DNA of 64,000 nt, from positions 124,001 to 188,000 of the forward strand of contig JAIETK010000001.1 in assembly GCA_019745325.1 (NCBI GenBank). The letters are read 5' to 3'. The notes below the pieces were generated by a model, which had not been told where the DNA came from, made no database searches, and saw nothing but the letters and a program-made list of their open reading frames with translations. Both the position numbers and the translations under genes were made by a program. The stretch comes from Nitrosomonas sp. Lineage in GTDB: Bacteria; Pseudomonadota; Gammaproteobacteria; Burkholderiales; Nitrosomonadaceae. Position 1 is the first letter of the stretch, and each line of letters begins with the position of its first letter. Shown in pieces: positions 26,889 through 36,944 of the stretch.

Positions 26889-28102
26889 GGCGTACTTTGC
26901 TGATGGGGTTCCTCGGCGCTATGGGCTGACGAGGCTGTTTCTTTCTGACTGGTTACAGGATCGACCTTGGCGCCTGGAAGGATCCGGAAGAAGCCTTCCA
27001 CCACCACCCGTTCCCCAGGACGCAGACCTTCTTCGATCAGCCATTCCTTTCCACGCCACATGCTGGCGCGGATAGCTCTGAGTTCCGCTTTGTCTTCCTT
27101 ATCGATGACATACACAAACGAACCGCTGGGTCCTTGTTGCACAGCGCGTTGCGGAATCAGGATGGCCTCGGTGCGGGTATAGCCTTTAATGCGGATCTTG
27201 ACGAACTGGCCGGGATAAAAATAGGATTGCCCCGGCGCGAAAGCGCCTTCAGGATTGGGAAATACAAATCGTCCCTGCAATGTGCCCGTTTCAGGCCGCA
27301 AGGCAACATCCGCAAAATCGAGCACGCCTTCCTGCGGATAGACACTGCCATCCGAGAAAGTCATGACGCCGCGTAACTGAAAAATATCCGGCCGCTGCAC
27401 CTTTTGCTCAGCGAGCTCGCGGCGGCGGCGCAGAAGATAGCTCTCGGGAACGCTGACATTGACATACATCGGATCCAGCTGGTCGATGGTTGCGAGAAGC
27501 GTTTCCTGAGCGGAAATCAACCTGCCTTCATAGAAATGGCTGCGGCCAATGCGGCCGTTGACCGGCGCGGAAATCGCTGTATTATCCAGGTCAAATTTGG
27601 CTTTGATCAGATCGTTCTGGGCCGCTTCCAGGAATGCTTTGGCACCTCGAACCTCGGCTTGCGCGTCATCGACATTTTTTTTACTGACCGCTTGCTGTTC
27701 CAGCAATGGCAGCACGCGCGCCAAATCCTGCTTGGCCAGATCGAGCCGCGCTTCAGCCTGCGCCACTTTGGCTTTGGCGCTAAGATAGATGGCTCTGAAC
27801 GGAACCGGATCGATCAGGTATAGCTGATCGCCCTTTTTGATATTGCGGCCTTCGGTAAAGAAAACCTTTTTGATGATCCCGCTAACTTGCGAGCGGATCT
27901 CAACCGGGCGGAAAGCTTCCGTTTGCCCGATGAATTCCGGTTCATCCTGGATCACTTGCGTGATTACCGTGATGACTTCGACTTGCGGGGCCGGCGCAGC
28001 AACATCCACCGGTGCTTTTTCGGCGCAGCCGGTCACAAGAATCAGGCAAAGCCCGATACACCAAAAGATTCTATCCGTGTTTCGCCGCATCGTTAACTTC
28101 AT
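26885..28102 (-). CDS. RND efflux periplasmic adaptor (membrane fusion lipoprotein)
   Basis: The product is about 405 residues, with a lipoprotein signal (Cys26 in LVTGC when started at ATG 28102). Upstream ATG and TTG codons in frame at 28126-28135 are alternatives. Domains in order are a biotinyl-lipoyl half (PVEIRSQVSGIIKKVF), a helical hairpin (KAKVAQAEARLDLAKQDL to NDLIKAKFDL), the second lipoyl half (ISAPVNGRIGRSHF) and a beta-barrel. It links the permease to the outer-membrane channel. It lies downstream of the FMN reductase and overlaps the permease gene. Confidence 0.9.
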   Translation of the reverse strand: MKLTMRRNTDRIFWCIGLCLILVTGCAEKAPVDVAAPAPQVEVITVITQVIQDEPEFIGQTEAFRPVEIRSQVSGIIKKVFFTEGRNIKKGDQLYLIDPVPFRAIYLSAKAKVAQAEARLDLAKQDLARVLPLLEQQAVSKKNVDDAQAEVRGAKAFLEAAQNDLIKAKFDLDNTAISAPVNGRIGRSHFYEGRLISAQETLLATIDQLDPMYVNVSVPESYLLRRRRELAEQKVQRPDIFQLRGVMTFSDGSVYPQEGVLDFADVALRPETGTLQGRFVFPNPEGAFAPGQSYFYPGQFVKIRIKGYTRTEAILIPQRAVQQGPSGSFVYVIDKEDKAELRAIRASMWRGKEWLIEEGLRPGERVVVEGFFRILPGAKVDPVTSQKETASSAHSAEEPHQQSTP

Positions 28103-28152
28103 GGTTCTACATTCTTTATTAAGCATCATGTTCAATCATCAGAATTATAAGA

Positions 28153-28710
28153 TCACGCGCCGGCAACATGTTTCTTAACCCAGGCGATATAGCGATCCAT
28201 CCAGTTTTGCAGGAATTGTCTGCTGCCCACGCCGATATCCCCGTTTGCATCGAATAACCCCTCTTTCATCTGAATAAACGCTTCGGGTTGGCCCAGTGTC
28301 GGTACATCCAGATACGCCAGAATATTGCGCAAGTGCTGCTGTGCCATCGCTGTGCCAATAGCGCCTACCGATACGCCGAGAACACCGGCGGGTTTGCCCG
28401 ACCAGGCGCTTTGGCCATAGGGACGGGAAGCATGATCAATGGCATTTTTAAGTACGCCGGGGATTGAGCGGTTGTATTCCGGTGTGACAAACAATAACCC
28501 ATGCGCTGCGCCGATCTCGGCCTTCAACCGTTTTACCGGTTCTGCCGGATTGCTGTCATCATCCTGATTATAAAGCGGTAGATCATCAATCCGGATGTGT
28601 TTGAATGAAAACTCCGGTGGCGATAATTTTGCCATGGCGTGCGCCAGCTTGCGATTAAATGAATCCCGGCGAAGACTGCCTGTAATGACAGCGATTTGAT
28701 AGTCATTCAT
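28153..28710 (-). CDS. NAD(P)H-dependent FMN reductase (ChrR/YieF-like)
   Basis: The 185-residue flavodoxin-like protein has the FMN phosphate loop GSLRRDSFNRKLA and the PEYNRSIPGVLKNAIDHASR segment that marks quinone and chromate reductases of the YieF/ChrR group. It would reduce quinones, azo compounds or metals with NAD(P)H and FMN. Unusually, it lies between the genes for the outer-membrane channel and the adaptor of an RND pump, on the same strand with short gaps, so it is likely co-expressed with the pump. Confidence 0.85.
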   Translation of the reverse strand: MNDYQIAVITGSLRRDSFNRKLAHAMAKLSPPEFSFKHIRIDDLPLYNQDDDSNPAEPVKRLKAEIGAAHGLLFVTPEYNRSIPGVLKNAIDHASRPYGQSAWSGKPAGVLGVSVGAIGTAMAQQHLRNILAYLDVPTLGQPEAFIQMKEGLFDANGDIGVGSRQFLQNWMDRYIAWVKKHVAGA

Positions 28711-28752
28711 GATGATTCCCTCCGTGTTGATGCGTGTGAGTTCAGTATAGTT

Positions 28753-30165
28753 TTACTTGGTATCATTATCGCGGCCGTTTTCCGGTGTCCATCCGCCACC
28801 CAGCGCATTGTATAGCTGAACAACGGATACCAGATGAAAGCGCTGCGCCGCGCTCAGGGAGAATTCAGCATCAAACAGGTTGCGTTTGGCGAGCAGTACA
28901 TCGACATAGCTGGTAATACCGCCCTGATAGCGCAGGTTTGCAATGTGCAAAGCCGAGTGCAGCGCGTCAACTTGCTGCCGCTGCGCCTTAAGTTGCTCGC
29001 TGATGGTGCTGATGGCCACTAATGCGTCTTCGACTTCTTTGAATGCGATCAAGATCGTTTGTTCATATTGCGCTAATGCCTGTTTTGCCTGCGCTTCCGC
29101 GGCACGCTGCTCAAAACCGAGACTCTGCGCATTGAGCAATGGGCCCGCTAAACCCAGACCACCGACACCGAATTCGCTGCTAGAAAGGAGCAGATTGGAT
29201 AAAGCCGGGCTGGCCACGCCGAGAAAACCGGTAATCGAAAGTTTCGGAAATCGTGCGGCTTTGGCCATGCCGATTCTGGCGGTGGCGGCTGCCAAAGCTT
29301 GTTCCGCCTGAAGAATATCGGGGCGGCGCTGCAGTAATTCGGACGGCAGGCCGGCGGGCACTGCGGGCGGAACCACCTGCTCTGTCAGCAGGTGCCTGCG
29401 TGCTATCGTTACCGGGTTTCTGCCTAGCAACACACTGAGTTCATTTTCTTTTTGCACCACCCGGCGTTCAAGCTCGGCTACCCGGGAAGCTGCATTCGCG
29501 CGTTCCGCTTCAAATTGATCCAGATCGAGGCGCGAAATGATGCCGCCTTGCAGTTGCGCGCGCGAAATAGCAACGGATTCTTCCCATGAAGACAATGCGC
29601 GATGCGCAATATCCCGTTGAATGTCAAATTGCAAAAGATCGAAATAGGATTGTGCGACTGCGCTGATTAGCGCCAGGACGATCGCGCGGCGATTCTCCTC
29701 CCGTGCCATCAGTTCGGCGCGGGCAGCTTCGTTGGAGCGGCGAATCCTGCCCCAGATATCGATTTCCCAGTTTAGCGTGCCCCGCCCGAAATAGTTGAAA
29801 GGCGTCGGGAAGCCTGGAATTCCAAAACCTCCCAGTGTGCCAAACGCCGGTGCGTTCGCATCGTAATCCACATGCGGTACAAAATCCATGAACGCAATGC
29901 GCGATTTCGCCTGAAATTCCTCGACACTGGCGATAGCTCGTTTGAGATCCTTGTTCTCCTGCAATGCCTGCCGGATCAGCTGTTGCAGCGTTTCATCCTG
30001 TAGCAACTCCCACCAGCGCATGTTGGCAATCGATTCTCCCTCGACCGGATCGAGCCGGAACTTCTCCGCGACATCGACTTGCGGACGAATAAAATCAGGC
30101 CCCATCGCGCAAGCGGTGAGGAACAGGATGGGGAAAATGATTAGGGTGCGAAGCCAGCGGCGCAT
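28753..30165 (-). CDS. Outer-membrane efflux lipoprotein, NodT/OprM family
   Basis: The 470-residue protein has a lipobox (Cys19 in FLTACA) and two outer-membrane efflux repeats with long coiled-coil helices (AIASVEEFQAKSRIAF and AAATARIGMAKAARFPKLS regions), as in OprM or CusC. It forms the trimeric exit duct of the RND pump. It is the first gene of the operon on the minus strand, followed by the FMN reductase, the adaptor, the permease and the DUF192 gene. The order, with the channel first, is less usual than adaptor-permease-channel. Confidence 0.9.
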   Translation of the reverse strand: MRRWLRTLIIFPILFLTACAMGPDFIRPQVDVAEKFRLDPVEGESIANMRWWELLQDETLQQLIRQALQENKDLKRAIASVEEFQAKSRIAFMDFVPHVDYDANAPAFGTLGGFGIPGFPTPFNYFGRGTLNWEIDIWGRIRRSNEAARAELMAREENRRAIVLALISAVAQSYFDLLQFDIQRDIAHRALSSWEESVAISRAQLQGGIISRLDLDQFEAERANAASRVAELERRVVQKENELSVLLGRNPVTIARRHLLTEQVVPPAVPAGLPSELLQRRPDILQAEQALAAATARIGMAKAARFPKLSITGFLGVASPALSNLLLSSSEFGVGGLGLAGPLLNAQSLGFEQRAAEAQAKQALAQYEQTILIAFKEVEDALVAISTISEQLKAQRQQVDALHSALHIANLRYQGGITSYVDVLLAKRNLFDAEFSLSAAQRFHLVSVVQLYNALGGGWTPENGRDNDTK

Positions 30166-30544
30166 GGGTTTAATTTGAATTTTGGAGATGACAACTTAAA
30201 TGGATTACTAAAATTAATAATCATGAGATTATAGACTATCGACGACATCTGGACGTGTTGATTATATTGACGATGCGCACCGGACAATCCGCCGGGACGA
30301 TTCAAGGCCGTTTGCCCGTGCTTTCGCCGGATGTGCTATATTGAAAAAACAACCGGCATGCCCTCATAAACGGAGACATGCTCACTATATCAACAAATTC
30401 AATCACTAACGCAATTATACCGCGTTACCGCGAACGCCTAAGAGAAATTCTAAAGAAGGTACGAGCAGCGGCCAGGCGCGGCAGTTTCTCAGCGTTTCCC
30501 TAATTCCAGTTAGGCCATACTTTAATCATCAGCAGAGGCTTTAA
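30166..30544. other. Intergenic region between efflux operon and rnk
   Basis: About 380 bases divide the divergent efflux operon from rnk. I see no gene. It contains one copy of a 30-base sequence (30318-30347) that recurs near 31219 at 24 of 30 positions, with TATATT near its end that could serve as a -10 element. The right half is otherwise unremarkable. Confidence 0.4.
30318..30347 (+). repeat. 30-base imperfect direct repeat, copy 1
   Basis: It reads GTGCTTTCGCCGG then ATGTGCTATATTGAAAA. Copy 2 lies at 31219-31248 with six differences, all transitions. Weaker similarity extends about 20 bases upstream. The copies flank rnk and the broken antitoxin gene and could be duplicated promoter or insertion scars. 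Confidence 0.45.
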
Positions 30545-30967
30545 ATGACAAAACCCTATAAAAAACCGAGAGTGATCATCTCGTCACTCGACACCGAGCG
30601 GCTTGAGCAGCTTATTGAATCGCTATCGGACATGTCCTTTCCCGGCAAGGACGATCTTGAGGCCGAACTGGCCCGGGCGGAAATTGTAGAACCGGAGGAT
30701 GTTCCCGCAACGATAGTAACAATGAATTCCACGGTGAGATTTGAAGTCGACTCCTCACACGAGGAATTCTGCCTTACGCTCGTATATCCCTGGAATGTGG
30801 ATGCTTCCGGTGAAAAGATTTCGATTCTTGCACCGGTTGGCAGCGCGCTGCTCGGACTTTCCCAAGGGGACGAAATTGAATGGCCCAAGCCGGGCGGCGG
30901 CATGTTGCGAGTGCGGATCAAGGAAGTCACTTATCAGCCCGAACGCTCCGGCGAATACCACCGGTAA
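30545..30967 (+). CDS. rnk: Nucleoside diphosphate kinase regulator (Rnk, GreA/GreB-like)
   Basis: The 140-residue protein has a short N-terminal helical part (about residues 15-50) and a C-terminal GreA/GreB-type domain: ARAEIVEPEDVPATIVTMNS, then SILAPVGSALLGLSQGDEI and the final VRIKEVTYQPE. Rnk interacts with RNA polymerase and influences nucleotide pools. The short helical arm distinguishes it from GreA and GreB, which have long coiled coils. A broken HTH antitoxin gene starts 3 bases after its stop. Confidence 0.88.
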   Translation: MTKPYKKPRVIISSLDTERLEQLIESLSDMSFPGKDDLEAELARAEIVEPEDVPATIVTMNSTVRFEVDSSHEEFCLTLVYPWNVDASGEKISILAPVGSALLGLSQGDEIEWPKPGGGMLRVRIKEVTYQPERSGEYHR

Positions 30968-30970
30968 GCG

Positions 30971-31155
30971 GTGCATCAGCCGCCAGATACCAGCGAAAAA
31001 CGCGGCTGGACGCAGCAAGAAGCTGCGGAGAAATTGGGTATCGGGCAATCCCGCGTATCCGGCTTGATGCGCGGCACATAGGAAAATTCTGCCTGGATAG
31101 GCTGGTTACGTTAAATACCCGCGCTGGACAGCATGTGGAATTGGTTGCCAGGTAA
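30971..31155 (+). pseudogene. Frameshifted XRE/HigA-like antitoxin remnant
   Basis: Two frames together give one helix-turn-helix antitoxin. From GTG 30971, the frame reads RGWTQQEAAEKLGIGQSRVS then GLMRG before a TAG at 31079. From 31081, another frame reads GKFCLDRLVTLNTRAGQHVE and stops at 31155. Joined, these match the usual HigA-type order of HTH, a KFSLDRLV-like helix and a RAGxHVE strand. A one-base-type frameshift near 31079 thus broke the gene. The N-terminus is short, and no toxin gene is next to it. Confidence 0.65.
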
Positions 31156-31218
31156 GCGCGATTGACCAGTGCACAAGTCGAATTTTCTGCAATAAGCCCG
31201 ATTCGGGCTTCCTTGCTG

Positions 31219-31248
31219 ATGCTTTCATCGAATGTGTTGTATTGAAAA
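31219..31248 (+). repeat. 30-base imperfect direct repeat, copy 2
   Basis: It matches 30318-30347 at 24 of 30 positions, including the shared TATTGAAAA end. It lies downstream of the broken antitoxin gene and upstream of the structured region and caspase-like gene. Confidence 0.45.
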
Positions 31249-31354
31249 TATTGTTAACGTATTATTTTTAGAAAGCTGATGCAAATAGCGTGCTGTTTTT
31301 ATTTGTTAATTCTCCCTTTGATGCATTATGCTGCGTCATTTCGGATGTCTAATT

Positions 31355-31650
31355 GTTGTTAGCTGTCGGATTGGCGCCACAAAAAAGGGCCGGAGTCAAG
31401 CCCTTCGTGAAAATCACGCGGGTCTTGGAACCATATACGGGGCAATAGGTTAGTTCTGTTTCGTGCCGCTTGCAGGGAATGCGGTGTTGTGGGCTGGGAG
31501 TCATATAAGAGCCATTGAAAATCAAGTCGGAACACACTGGAGTGGTAGGACTACCAAGTGACGAAAAGTCCATCGGACATCATCATAGTCCAATAGCTCG
31601 TAGCACTCAGGAACGAACAACGCGCAGCATTGAGCTGCGCGCTGCTACGG
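31355..31650 (+). ncRNA. Heavily structured intergenic segment, possible non-coding RNA
   Basis: No convincing gene lies here, but hairpins follow one another. CGTGA/TCACG lies near 31407-31419, GGTAG/CTACC near 31545, and there is a two-tier stem with outer CGTAGCA (31599-31605) paired to TGCTACG (31643-31649) and inner GCGCAGC (31622-31628) paired to GCTGCGC (31634-31640). The GGAGTCAAGCCC-type stretch near 31390 recalls HEARO/OMEGA-type RNAs of IscB loci, but I cannot verify this and no IscB gene follows. A 74-codon frame on the minus strand (31349-31573) looks fortuitous. The caspase-like gene starts 55 bases downstream. Confidence 0.35.
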
Positions 31651-31704
31651 AAGTAATTTTATAGCGGTAAAATCGCTTCCAATATTTTATCTCAGGATTC
31701 GACG

Positions 31705-32583
31705 GTGAAATTGAACATATCAAAATGCCAAGTCTCCCCTGCAAACAGGATTTACATAGTGGATGCACTAGGTAACGATGAGCTTCAAACCGGGCGAAGC
31801 AAATATGATGCAATTTTAGATTCAATTCGAGCTGAAATCCCAGAGCAAGCCGATCGCCTTAAAGAAGAAGTTATCCACAGAAAATGCCGGGATGCAGAAT
31901 CTATTAAATCTCTATTTTCCTCAATAAAGGATGAATGCAATTCATCAACTTTTCCTTTGATATTTTTTGACGGCCATGGTGACAAAAAACAAGGGTTACG
32001 GCTTTTGTCGAGCGAGTATATTGATTGGAAGTCATTCAACCAATACTTGGAAGATATTACCTATGCTGCACATGGAAATCTAACTGTTGTGGCTTCTTTT
32101 TGTAATTCCATGAGTGCATTAGAGCGTCCGTCCTTTGGAAAGCCTTTGCCATGCCCGTTTTATTATGGATACTCAGATGAAGTCATTGCGGGGGTGGTTA
32201 GAGATGAAAGCCAGTTGATTATTGAGTCTCTAATTAAGTCGGGCAAAGTGGATCTGACTGATAAAAATATAGAGTTGTATTCGGAATACGATCACGTCAT
32301 TTCTTTGATTTCGGTATTGCTGGCGAAATTTCTTCAGCCCCAAAAATATGCAGATAATTATCCTGATCTGTCAAAAAATAAGCTGAGAGAAATTATTCGC
32401 GATGACATTGGGGCGGCATTTGGAAAGACAGCTAAATTAAATCAAATCGTAACCAAGGCTTTTGATATTTCGCATGTAATTCCAGAAATTGTAGAAAATA
32501 GCATGCACGATACAGAAAGAAAGGATCTGCTACTCAAGGAAGTGCAACCTCTGCTAGAACGGCTGAAATTGGAAAATAAGTAA
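31705..32583 (+). CDS. Stand-alone caspase-like (clan CD) cysteine peptidase, putative
   Basis: The 292-residue protein has the two catalytic signatures of the caspase/CHAT fold: His91 in LIFFDGHGDK at the end of a hydrophobic strand, and Cys133 in LTVVASFCNSMSAL at the end of the next strand, 42 residues apart. The C-terminal half is helical, with no recognised domain. There is no signal peptide. The start is a GTG at 31705 with AGGA about 8 bases before it. It is more AT-rich than nearby core genes. It lies among broken and intact toxin-antitoxin genes and could be a suicide effector, but no partner sensor gene is adjacent. Confidence 0.6.
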   Translation: MKLNISKCQVSPANRIYIVDALGNDELQTGRSKYDAILDSIRAEIPEQADRLKEEVIHRKCRDAESIKSLFSSIKDECNSSTFPLIFFDGHGDKKQGLRLLSSEYIDWKSFNQYLEDITYAAHGNLTVVASFCNSMSALERPSFGKPLPCPFYYGYSDEVIAGVVRDESQLIIESLIKSGKVDLTDKNIELYSEYDHVISLISVLLAKFLQPQKYADNYPDLSKNKLREIIRDDIGAAFGKTAKLNQIVTKAFDISHVIPEIVENSMHDTERKDLLLKEVQPLLERLKLENK

Positions 32584-32661
32584 AAACCATTTCCGCCAAT
32601 TTTTACTTTATTACCGCGCTTCAGCCCTGCGGAATTTTCGCGACGCTCACTTTTCTTATAA

Positions 32662-33006
32662 AAAATTAGGTTCTCGTTAGGCTTTACTTTCCTGAAAGTC
32701 AGCAAGAAAGAGGCTGATTTTATATATGAGCTACTTATCTCTCAGGCAGCAACAGAGTTTCTTTCTTCTCTTATTTTTTGGGATGAAAAGAGATCTGTAA
32801 CAACAAAAATCCTGAGAGAGCTGTCTATAAAAGAAGTTGCGAAAGAGTTAGGTCAGATCGAGAAGTATCACGAGTTTGTTATATCGAGCCAAGCAGATAA
32901 TTTTAGGCAATCAAGCCTTGGAATAGCTGAGCCAATAGCAAGTTATGGCTACAGAAAACGCAGCTATCAAGGCACTCAACCGGGTGCGCAAAAGCGCGCC
33001 GGTTAG
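32662..33006 (+). pseudogene. C-terminal remnant of a restriction/methyltransferase-like gene
   Basis: A 114-codon frame is open from a stop at 32659 to TAG 33004, with no ATG, GTG or TTG giving a good start near its beginning. The text ADFIYELLISQAATEFLSSL then IFWDEKRSVTTKILRELSIK resembles the C-terminal end of N-6 adenine DNA methylases or type II restriction-modification proteins, as I remember them. The upstream part of such a gene is missing, and the caspase-like gene lies in its place. The family is a tentative call. Confidence 0.4.
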
Positions 33007-33100
33007 CTTAGAGTTGAGCGTAATTGCCATAAGTGCTGACGACTTTTTGAAAGTCGCCCTCAATCTACTCGATACGGTTGAAATTAGCGCTTGTGACTGA
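32945..33100 (+). CDS. Possible small protein of 51 residues
   Basis: A frame from ATG 32945 to TGA 33098 encodes 51 residues (MATENAAIKALNRV, then a hydrophobic and acidic tail LELSVIAISADDFLKVALNL). It overlaps the end of the methylase-like remnant in another frame. No clear ribosome-binding site or known family. It may be fortuitous, or the tail of a once longer gene. Confidence 0.2.
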   Translation: MATENAAIKALNRVRKSAPVSLELSVIAISADDFLKVALNLLDTVEISACD

Positions 33101-33177
33101 CCATAGGGGATAGCGGCCGAGAATCAAGAAGATTGCAGATGAGTCGCTATATTGTTAAAGATTCCGGTAAGTGCCGC

Positions 33178-33456
33178 CTAAAATCCATGCGCTGGTGCAA
33201 AATACGCACGCATCAGAATATGCGACTCCTTGGGGGTATAAAACACGACGTGGGATTGATACTCGAATCGCTTTAGGTTGAATGCGAGTTCGGTAGCATT
33301 GCGTCCTAATTGAGGATTCTCGGCCAGAATTTCAAAGCAATGATTGAGTCCATCGCGATAAAATCTGGCTTGTTCGATGCCGAAAGTCTGAATGGTGAAA
33401 TCGGCAATATCGGACAGATCGCTAGCCGCTCGATTGGTGAGCAGGAATTTAGCCAC
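33178..33456 (-). CDS. parE: ParE/RelE-family toxin
   Basis: The 92-residue toxin fits ParE: FLLTNRAASDLSDIADFT, a YRDGLNHCFEIL helix, NPQLGRN and a final HVVFYTPKESHILMRA strand pair. ParE toxins block gyrase and stop replication. It starts with GTG at 33456, overlapping the antitoxin gene by 8 bases, the normal order of antitoxin then toxin on the minus strand. The gyrB gene lies about 1 kb away, which may be chance. The toxin looks intact. Confidence 0.88.
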   Translation of the reverse strand: MAKFLLTNRAASDLSDIADFTIQTFGIEQARFYRDGLNHCFEILAENPQLGRNATELAFNLKRFEYQSHVVFYTPKESHILMRAYFAPAHGF

Positions 33457-33703
33457 GCTTATTTTTAGAGCGCTGCTCGGCTTCTTCCCAAATCTCGCCT
33501 ACTGTTTTATTACTTACTCCACTTTCCAATCCTTCCTGAATAGCTTGTTTTAATGCTAAAAACTGCGCATTTTGTTCCTGATCACGGCGTACAAGATCAC
33601 GGATATATTCGCTGTCATTGGTAAAGCCACCAGCGGCAATTTGTGTTTTGATCCATTGATCTTGCTGGTCCGTTAACGTAATCGTTTTTCGTATGGTTGC
33701 CAT
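33449..33703 (-). CDS. parD: ParD-family antitoxin (CC2985 type)
   Basis: The 84-residue protein has the ribbon-helix-helix start RKTITLTDQQDQWIKTQI, then GGFTNDSEYIRDLVRRDQE, and an acidic-basic C-terminal helix that would wrap ParE (EIWEEAEQRSKNKRG). It should bind its own promoter to control the operon. The ATG at 33703 is supported by family alignment. The pair stands alone between two decayed regions. Confidence 0.88.
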   Translation of the reverse strand: MATIRKTITLTDQQDQWIKTQIAAGGFTNDSEYIRDLVRRDQEQNAQFLALKQAIQEGLESGVSNKTVGEIWEEAEQRSKNKRG

Positions 33704-34047
33704 GCTGATTTTTAGGAATTAGGTGAATTAATCATACTATTGATGCTTAATTGCATAGTAGCACTGTCTGAAAATTATTGGGTTTTTTGTAACTGTGATT
33801 TCGCTGCAAGTTTCGGGTCGTTGATGAAGATAAAGTTGCCTGTTTCAAGGAGAAATATGACATTATTTATCAACTCATTACCGATTGAAAATTGAATGTT
33901 GCTTCTGAATAATCGTGCATGTGACAGAAGTCGGCGATGAATTGGGCGGCAAGCAATTAGCCCGTTGCAGTTTCGTCGATTTTCTTAAACGCTAATACTC
34001 CCTAAAAATTACCACTCCGACTCGAATCCTTATTCAGCAATCCATCT
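33704..34047. other. AT-rich intergenic region with possible gene remains
   Basis: About 340 bases upstream of parD. I see no intact gene. An open string of 26 codons from GTG 33915 to TAA 33993 (VTEVGDELGGKQLARCSF) looks like a gene tail but is too short to name. The rest is AT-rich and probably includes the parDE promoter. Confidence 0.3.
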
Positions 34048-34305
34048 ATGCCCCTCGATATTTCTTCTTTAACGAATGTAATTACCCGTTTGACGGAACG
34101 CTGGGTGCGCTATCAATCCGATACCGGTGACACGCAGATCCGCGATGGTTTGATTTAACGCTTTAAAATTACTTACGAGCTTGCGCATAAAATGCTCAAG
34201 CGCTACCTGGAAGCATCGGCAGCTAATCCGGCAGAGTTTGACCAGGCCGATTTTCATTATCTGATACGTTCCGCCAATGAGCAGGGTTTGTTACTGGGAG
34301 ATTAG
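34048..34305 (+). pseudogene. Broken HEPN-domain (nucleotidyltransferase substrate-binding, HI0074-like) gene
   Basis: From ATG 34048 the frame reads MPLDISSLTNVITRLTERWV, is cut by TAA at 34156, then reads on in the same frame as ITYELAHKMLKRYLEAS and FHYLIRSANEQGLLLGD before a stop at 34303. This fits the HEPN partner of MNT-HEPN toxin-antitoxin modules (TIGR01987-like), which has the FEITYELAHKML helix. The internal stop sits where the family usually has Gln (CAA to TAA would explain it), and the conserved C-terminal part is lost. No MNT gene is present. Confidence 0.7.
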
Positions 34306-34318
34306 ACGCAACGGCGAG

Positions 34319-34341
34319 CGATCGCTTCAGAAAAGCGATCG
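34319..34341. repeat. Perfect hairpin with GCGATCGC core
   Basis: CGATCGCTT at 34319-34327 pairs with AAGCGATCG at 34333-34341 across a 5-base loop. It lies beyond the 3' end of gyrB. There is no T run on either side, so it is not a standard intrinsic terminator, though it may protect the gyrB message end. Confidence 0.4.
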
Positions 34342-34446
34342 AACGGGATAGCGTGGTTGTGCAGACAGGTATAGCTCTAACGCAAGAATAATGGAGGCTT
34401 GAAAGTGTAATAGTCAATGACCAATAAGATAGAGAGATATCTATTA

Positions 34447-36873
<2,427 letters not shown>

Positions 36874-36944
36874 TTATGTATTTTCCATGAAGTGTAAAAA
36901 AGCTGAACAACCGCGGCGGCTGGTTATTGATAACCAAGGCCGGG

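Noticed and set aside
31349..31573. 74-codon frame on the minus strand
   Set aside because: No family, start signal or partner; the region is explained better as structured non-coding sequence.
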